The position numbers were made by a program, and so were the translations under genes. The notes beneath the pieces are model-generated. The model saw nothing but the letters and a program-made list of their open reading frames with translations, searched no databases and was not told the origin of the DNA. Source: JAGOTP01 sp964359565 (GTDB lineage: Bacteria; Patescibacteriota; Patescibacteriia; 2-12-FULL-60-25). From it: a DNA stretch of 17,606 nucleotides. The DNA lies in NCBI GenBank assembly GCA_964359565.1, contig CAYHTN010000026.1, positions 1 through 17,606 on the forward strand, given 5' to 3'. How positions within the stretch are numbered: position 1 is the stretch's first letter; each line of letters opens with the position of its first letter. Positions 14,227 through 17,606 of the stretch are shown piece by piece.

Positions 14227-14505
14227 CTACGTTGCGTCGGCGACCCAAAGATATAGATCGAACAAATATAACTTTCTATCTGCTTCGTCTATCCAGACAT
14301 TATGCGGATGAAAATCGAAGAAATCTTTAAAGAGCTTTTCCAAAATTTGGAATTTACCTATTATCTCTGCCCGTTGTCGGCTCTCTGCATCACTTTTATC
14401 AGGGTTACCTAATTCATCTAAATAATCTTTTAAGCTTTTTAACGCTTGTGAATCTTTCCATCTCCGCTCCCCTGACCGGACGCGGGAATAATTGTCACTA
14501 TATTG
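14227..14505 (-). pseudogene. A/T-rich gene remnant without start codon, next to tRNA-Asp
   Basis: A minus-strand frame is open from 14505 (after an in-frame TGA) to the TAG at 14227-14229, 92 codons. It has no ATG, GTG or TTG near its beginning, so it is missing its start. The peptide reads like real protein: KDSQALKSLKDYLDELGN, then AEIIGKFQILEKLFKDFF, then HPHNVWIDEADRKLYLFD. It is acidic and helical, visibly richer in A/T codons than neighbouring genes (TTA, AAA, GAT, ATA). I do not recognise the family. The place just beyond a tRNA gene suggests a leftover of an integrated element. This is inference; a real gene with an unusual start is the alternative. Confidence 0.5.
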
Positions 14506-14509
14506 TCAC
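14491..14509. repeat. Tandem 8-base direct repeat near tRNA-Asp
   Basis: ATTGTCAC occurs at 14491-14498 and again at 14502-14509, with TAT between. It lies at the tRNA-side edge of the A/T-rich remnant and could be an operator, a recombination arm site, or chance. Confidence 0.4.
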
Positions 14510-14518
14510 GGGCTAACA

Positions 14519-14541
14519 AAAAGTGGTCCCCTCCCACTTTT
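14519..14541 (-). terminator. Second terminator downstream of tRNA-Asp
   Basis: AAAAGTGG (14519-14526) and CCACTTTT (14534-14541) form an 8 bp stem with a 7-base loop. Read on the minus strand the stem is followed by a T-run (CCACTTTTTG), a good intrinsic terminator for the tRNA transcript. Confidence 0.65.
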
Positions 14542-14587
14542 CTTCAGCTATCGGAGCATGTAGCTCGTCGCTGTAATTAGCCAAAAT

Positions 14588-14606
14588 CCATCGCTCGTCG
14601 CGATGG
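14588..14606 (-). terminator. First hairpin after tRNA-Asp
   Basis: CCATCGC (14588-14594) and GCGATGG (14600-14606) form a perfect 7 bp stem with a 5-base loop. On the minus strand it is followed by ATTTT. It lies nine bases past the CCA end of the tRNA and may terminate transcription or protect and process the 3' end. Confidence 0.6.
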
Positions 14607-14614
14607 AATCCTGG

Positions 14615-14692
14615 TGGCGGGTGCGAAGGGATTCGAACCCTCGATCTTCTCCGTGACAGGGAGACGTGTTAACCGGGCTACACCACACACCC
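14615..14692 (-). tRNA. tRNA-Asp (anticodon GTC), CCA encoded
   Basis: The minus strand folds into a complete cloverleaf of 75 bases plus an encoded CCA. The acceptor stem is GGGTGTG with CGCACCC (one G-T pair). The D stem is GTGT/ACAC. The anticodon stem TCTCC/GGAGA holds the loop CTGTCAC with anticodon GTC at 14655-14657. The T arm is GAGGG-TTCGAAT-CCCTT. The discriminator is G, as expected for aspartate. It has its own promoter and two downstream hairpins. Confidence 0.97.
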
Positions 14693-14720
14693 ACGTGGTC
14701 AGTTGTTTCAGACGTGCGCT

Positions 14721-14749
14721 ATCCTAACAAACCCCCCTTCTTCTGACAA
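14721..14749 (-). promoter_or_regulatory. Promoter of tRNA-Asp
   Basis: On the minus strand TTGTCA (14749-14744), a 17-base spacer, and TAGGAT (14726-14721). Transcription would start about 22 bases ahead of the tRNA 5' end. Confidence 0.65.
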
Positions 14750-14765
14750 GGTCTAAAAAACGACG

Positions 14766-14792
14766 AAAAACCCATAGACAGACGGGTTCTTT
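14766..14792 (-). terminator. Terminator of pyk
   Basis: On the minus strand GAACCC pairs with GGGTTT (GGGTTC at 14784-14789 and AAACCC at 14768-14773 on the plus strand), extended by A-T pairs and followed by TTTTT and a later TTTTTT. It lies about ten bases after the pyk stop. Confidence 0.7.
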
Positions 14793-14801
14793 TTTTAAAG
14801 G

Positions 14802-16229
14802 CTATTTCACCGTACACAACTCCACCATGTTTACATGGCCGGATTTTCCAAGCGGCTCTCCCGCCACAAGAATAACTTGATCGCCCTTCTTTAAAACTTC
14901 TTCTTTGACCAAGGTCTTTAATGATTGTTCGATGAGCTTGGACATCGTATGACACTCTGGGATCAAAAATGGCTGCACCCCCCAAGAGAGGTTCAACTGA
15001 CGGACAATGCGCTCGTGTGGAGTCACAGCTAAGATTGGAAGCTCTGGGCGATAGCGAGAAACCAGGTGTGCCGCTGATCCCGACAGCGTCGCCACGACAA
15101 TCCCCTTCGCTTTACTCGCATGCGAAAGCACCGTTGCGATATTCGTCATCGCCACCTGATCTCCTTGTTGCAGCTCGATCGAAAGCGCCATGTCATCTAA
15201 AGTGGACTTTTCAACTTCATGAATCGCGTCGCTCATGGTCTGTACGGCTTCAATCGGATACGCTCCTGAAGCCGTCTCTCCAGAAAGCATGGTCGCATCG
15301 GTATGATCGATCACCGCATTCGCGATATCTGAAATCTCTGCACGTGTGGCCCGTGGGTTTCGAATCATCGAATCCAGCATCTGGGTCGCCACAATGACAG
15401 GCTTCCCTGCCAAAAGACACCGACAAATGAGATCCTTTTGAATCAAGGGAACTTTAGCGGCTGGCATCTCAATCCCGAGATCGCCACGAGCAACCATGAT
15501 CGCATCAACCGCCTCAACAATTTCGGCGATGGCGGTGATCGCTTCTGGTTTTTCAATTTTCGCAATGACGCGGATAGGGACATCCCCGCTCTTTTTCTGT
15601 TTACGTTCAGCCGCAGCAATAACCGCGCGTAATTCACGAACATCTTCGGCCTTACGTACAAACGAAAGCGCGATCCAATCAACCTCTTGTTCGACGCCAA
15701 ATGCCACGTCGTCACGATCCTTGTCGCTCATCGCGGAGATAGAGGTATTCGTCTCTGGAAGGTTAAGTCCTTTATGAGACGTGAGCACTCCCCCAGTGAT
15801 CACCTCACACACGACATCTTGTCCCTTGATTTTAACAACTTTAGCCGCTAACAGGCCATCATCCAAAAGCAATGTTTGCCCAACTCGTACATCCTTATGA
15901 AGCATCTGATATGTCACCGGAATCTTTTTGGAGGAGCCTTCTTCATTGGTGGTAAAAATCACTTCCTTTCCGGCTTCTAAAAGGATTCCTTTTTCGGGCA
16001 GATTCCCCACCCGAATCTTTGGTCCTTGAAGATCTTGAAGAATCGTAAGCGGCTCCTCCGTTTTTTTACTCACCGTTCGAATGAGGCGAATTAATTCTGC
16101 ATGATCCTCATGGGTCCCATGAGAAAAATTTAAACGACAAACATTCATTCCTGCCTTCACGAGGGCCGTCAATTTTTCTTCCGTATGCGTGGCTGGACCG
16201 ATGGTGCAAACAATCTTCGTGCGTTTCAT
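14802..16229 (-). CDS. pyk: Pyruvate kinase
   Basis: Pyruvate kinase converts phosphoenolpyruvate and ADP into pyruvate and ATP, the last step of glycolysis. The 475-residue protein has the family marks in order: KIVCTIGPAT and RLNFSHG at the N terminus, LQDLQGPKIR, the B-domain around residues 70-165, RVIAKIEKPEA with the catalytic lysine, MVARGDLGIEMP with the metal-binding acidic residues, ATQMLDSM, and MLSGETASGAYP. The allosteric C domain is present (residues about 340-475). I chose the ATG at 16229; the frame extends three codons to a TTG at 16238. No Shine-Dalgarno is seen. It begins 50 bases after the htrA stop on the same strand with no terminator between, so co-transcription is likely. 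Confidence 0.97.
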   Translation of the reverse strand: MKRTKIVCTIGPATHTEEKLTALVKAGMNVCRLNFSHGTHEDHAELIRLIRTVSKKTEEPLTILQDLQGPKIRVGNLPEKGILLEAGKEVIFTTNEEGSSKKIPVTYQMLHKDVRVGQTLLLDDGLLAAKVVKIKGQDVVCEVITGGVLTSHKGLNLPETNTSISAMSDKDRDDVAFGVEQEVDWIALSFVRKAEDVRELRAVIAAAERKQKKSGDVPIRVIAKIEKPEAITAIAEIVEAVDAIMVARGDLGIEMPAAKVPLIQKDLICRCLLAGKPVIVATQMLDSMIRNPRATRAEISDIANAVIDHTDATMLSGETASGAYPIEAVQTMSDAIHEVEKSTLDDMALSIELQQGDQVAMTNIATVLSHASKAKGIVVATLSGSAAHLVSRYRPELPILAVTPHERIVRQLNLSWGVQPFLIPECHTMSKLIEQSLKTLVKEEVLKKGDQVILVAGEPLGKSGHVNMVELCTVK

Positions 16230-16279
16230 AAGGAGCAAAGGAGCGTTTGGATAAAGGGGCTGAGAGAGATACGAAATGT

Positions 16280-17518
16280 CTATGGATTCTGAGTCTCCTT
16301 ACGTTCTTCGAGGGTTACATCGATCATCTTCTCCTCGCCTTTGTGCACGACTCGAAGAGTGACTTTTTGACCCGGATCAAGGCTTGCGATAATCGACGAG
16401 AGAGAACGTTGATCATTCAATTTAATGCCGTTGAATTCTAAAATGATATCATCTTCTGCCAGTCCAGCTTTTTCAGCCGGAGATCCGGGCATGATGGCGA
16501 TATCTGAGGGCGTATTGCCACGAATCAGGAGGACGCCATAGTCATAGGCTAAATTATTTTTCTCTTTCAGCTCTTCATCGATCTGGACATAACGGATCCC
16601 GAGCCAAGGTCGAACGATTTTGCCATTCTTACGAACACTTTCGAGCGCGTGAGCGACGACTGTACTTGGCAAGGCGAAGCCAAGGGATTGACCCCCTTGC
16701 GAGATGGCTGTATTGACACCGACGACACGTCCATGAAGATCTAGCAGGGGGCCACCGGAGTTCCCAAAATTAATCGCAGCGTCTGTTTGGATCGCTTGCT
16801 CAATCACCTCGGTTCCGGTCCGACTCCCCGCTTCGAGACGACGATTGAGACCTGAGACGACCCCTTTTGTGACCGTATTTTGAAACTCTGCTAATGCGTT
16901 TCCGATCGCAATGACGGATTGACCAACAATCAACTCATCGCTATTTCCTAATTGCAAAAACGGAAAATCGATTCCTTCGACTTTCAAAATAGCGAGATCA
17001 AGGGTGGGATCAAGCGCGAGGACTTTAGCCAAATGCTTTTTTTGATCAGGGGTAATAACCGTATATTCTGCATTCGTTTCAGAGACCACATGTTTGTTGG
17101 TCACGATATAGCCATCCTGGCTCACAAAAAATCCAGAACCACCACCAACGATGACCCGCTGTTTTTCTCCGGTTGAAGGCGCCGGGGTTACGGGCGTACG
17201 AAAGAACTGCGAAAAAGGATCATCCAAAAAGTCTGGGAAAAGCGCCTGTGGTCGCTGAGCCCGAGGGTCAATTTCTTTGGTAATCGTAATCGCAACCACC
17301 GCCGGAGAGGTTCGACGCACGACTTCGATGGTCTGCTCCTCATCCTGACTGCGCATGGCAACCGGAGGAATCATGGTCGATGAAGTGGAGACAAGCGGAA
17401 GTGAATCAACAGGCAGAGGACGCTCAATGAACCAATAAGCGCCTCCAACTCCAGCAGCTGCGCCCGCCAGAAGAGCAATAAGAAGGGTAACAAGAAGAAA
17501 TAGTTTGTTCTGTTCCAT
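16280..17518 (-). CDS. htrA: HtrA/DegP-type serine protease, membrane anchored, one PDZ domain
   Basis: HtrA proteases degrade or refold damaged proteins outside the cytoplasm. The 412-residue protein has an N-terminal membrane anchor (about residues 6-29), a linker, and a trypsin-like domain at about 65-300 with an intact triad: His143 in TNKHVV, Asp174 in LDLAIL and Ser254 in GNSGGP. One PDZ domain covers about 305-400 (RPWLGIRY, PGSPAEKAGL, DDIILEFNG). A Phe/Pro-rich loop follows the anchor (FPDFLDDPFSQFF), the usual LA-loop area of the family. The ATG at 17518 lies eight bases after an extended -10, so the mRNA is nearly leaderless. Its downstream partner is pyk. Confidence 0.95.
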   Translation of the reverse strand: MEQNKLFLLVTLLIALLAGAAAGVGGAYWFIERPLPVDSLPLVSTSSTMIPPVAMRSQDEEQTIEVVRRTSPAVVAITITKEIDPRAQRPQALFPDFLDDPFSQFFRTPVTPAPSTGEKQRVIVGGGSGFFVSQDGYIVTNKHVVSETNAEYTVITPDQKKHLAKVLALDPTLDLAILKVEGIDFPFLQLGNSDELIVGQSVIAIGNALAEFQNTVTKGVVSGLNRRLEAGSRTGTEVIEQAIQTDAAINFGNSGGPLLDLHGRVVGVNTAISQGGQSLGFALPSTVVAHALESVRKNGKIVRPWLGIRYVQIDEELKEKNNLAYDYGVLLIRGNTPSDIAIMPGSPAEKAGLAEDDIILEFNGIKLNDQRSLSSIIASLDPGQKVTLRVVHKGEEKMIDVTLEERKETQNP

Positions 17519-17526
17519 AGGAACCT

Positions 17527-17535
17527 AGTATAGCA
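17527..17535 (-). promoter_or_regulatory. Extended -10 promoter of htrA
   Basis: On the minus strand TGCTATACT, an extended -10 (TGn plus TATACT), ends eight bases before the htrA ATG. No convincing -35 is seen, as is usual for extended -10 promoters. The same TATACT core precedes the transketolase operon. Confidence 0.6.
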
Positions 17536-17546
17536 ATGTATCGCCC

Positions 17547-17606
17547 CTACGAGGAGGTCTTTTTCTTCTCCTCGCGGGCGCGTTCTTTTGTTTGTTTTAA
17601 TAAATC
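17547..17606 (-). CDS. C-terminal end of a minus-strand gene (partial)
   Basis: The minus strand is open from the window edge to a TAG at 17547-17549 and encodes DLLKQTKERAREEKKKTSS. The charged, helical composition looks like a protein tail. The stop lies 12 bases before the htrA promoter, so this gene would be directly upstream of htrA on the same strand. Nineteen residues are too few to name it. Confidence 0.45.
   Translation of the reverse strand, partial: DLLKQTKERAREEKKKTSS

Noticed and set aside
1..17606. CRISPR array, intact insertion sequence, toxin-antitoxin or defence operon
   Set aside because: No regular direct-repeat series, no transposase or integrase motifs, and no recognisable defence genes were found on either strand.

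Overview
The window looks like a chromosomal segment of a Patescibacteria (CPR) bacterium, probably near the Uhrbacteria/Magasanikbacteria type. Evidence is a transketolase split into two adjacent subunit genes, a surface protein with the repeated 'VYYFGANGRRFVFPNE'-type module I associate with that radiation, short or absent 5' leaders with few Shine-Dalgarno sites, and compact single-gene housekeeping. TGA is used as a normal stop (for example the second transketolase gene and the ABC-F gene), so this is not one of the code-25 lineages. The lineage call is inference from gene content.

Layout. Positions 1-969: the Pro/Ser-rich tail of an upstream gene and a secreted cupredoxin-domain protein, each followed by a hairpin. 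1018-2914: a TATACT promoter and the two-gene transketolase operon. 2915-3301: a REP-like inverted repeat pair, then a near-consensus promoter and a structured leader before a NUDIX hydrolase gene (3302-3913). 4027-6111: divergent aspartate/glutamate racemase (-) and cardiolipin synthase/PLD (+). 6112-6568: a gene-free gap that holds a promoter, several nested hairpins and a strong terminator, read here as an unassigned ~280 nt non-coding RNA. 6569-9934 (-): ABC-F ATPase, a short surface-protein-like ORF, and a FAD-dependent oxidoreductase. 10001-13173: an area with signs of decay, with an SLH-like ORF running into the antisense of an endonuclease/exonuclease/phosphatase gene, a NUDIX remnant, intact rsgA, and a pgeF pseudogene that has lost its centre. 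13295-14800: tsaC, a lysine-rich microprotein, an A/T-rich gene remnant beside tRNA-Asp(GTC), and the tRNA with its own promoter and terminators. 14802-17518 (-): htrA then pyk, probably co-transcribed. 17547-17606: the tail of another minus-strand gene.

The intact genes cover central carbon metabolism (transketolase halves, pyruvate kinase), translation and tRNA modification (RsgA, ABC-F, TsaC, tRNA-Asp), envelope functions (cardiolipin synthase, HtrA, cupredoxin protein) and small-molecule enzymes (NUDIX, racemase, FAD oxidase, EEP hydrolase). No CRISPR array, intact transposase, integrase or defence operon was recognised. The most interesting items are the two structured RNA candidates (6216-6493 and 3117-3283), the REP-like pair, and the remnant next to tRNA-Asp.
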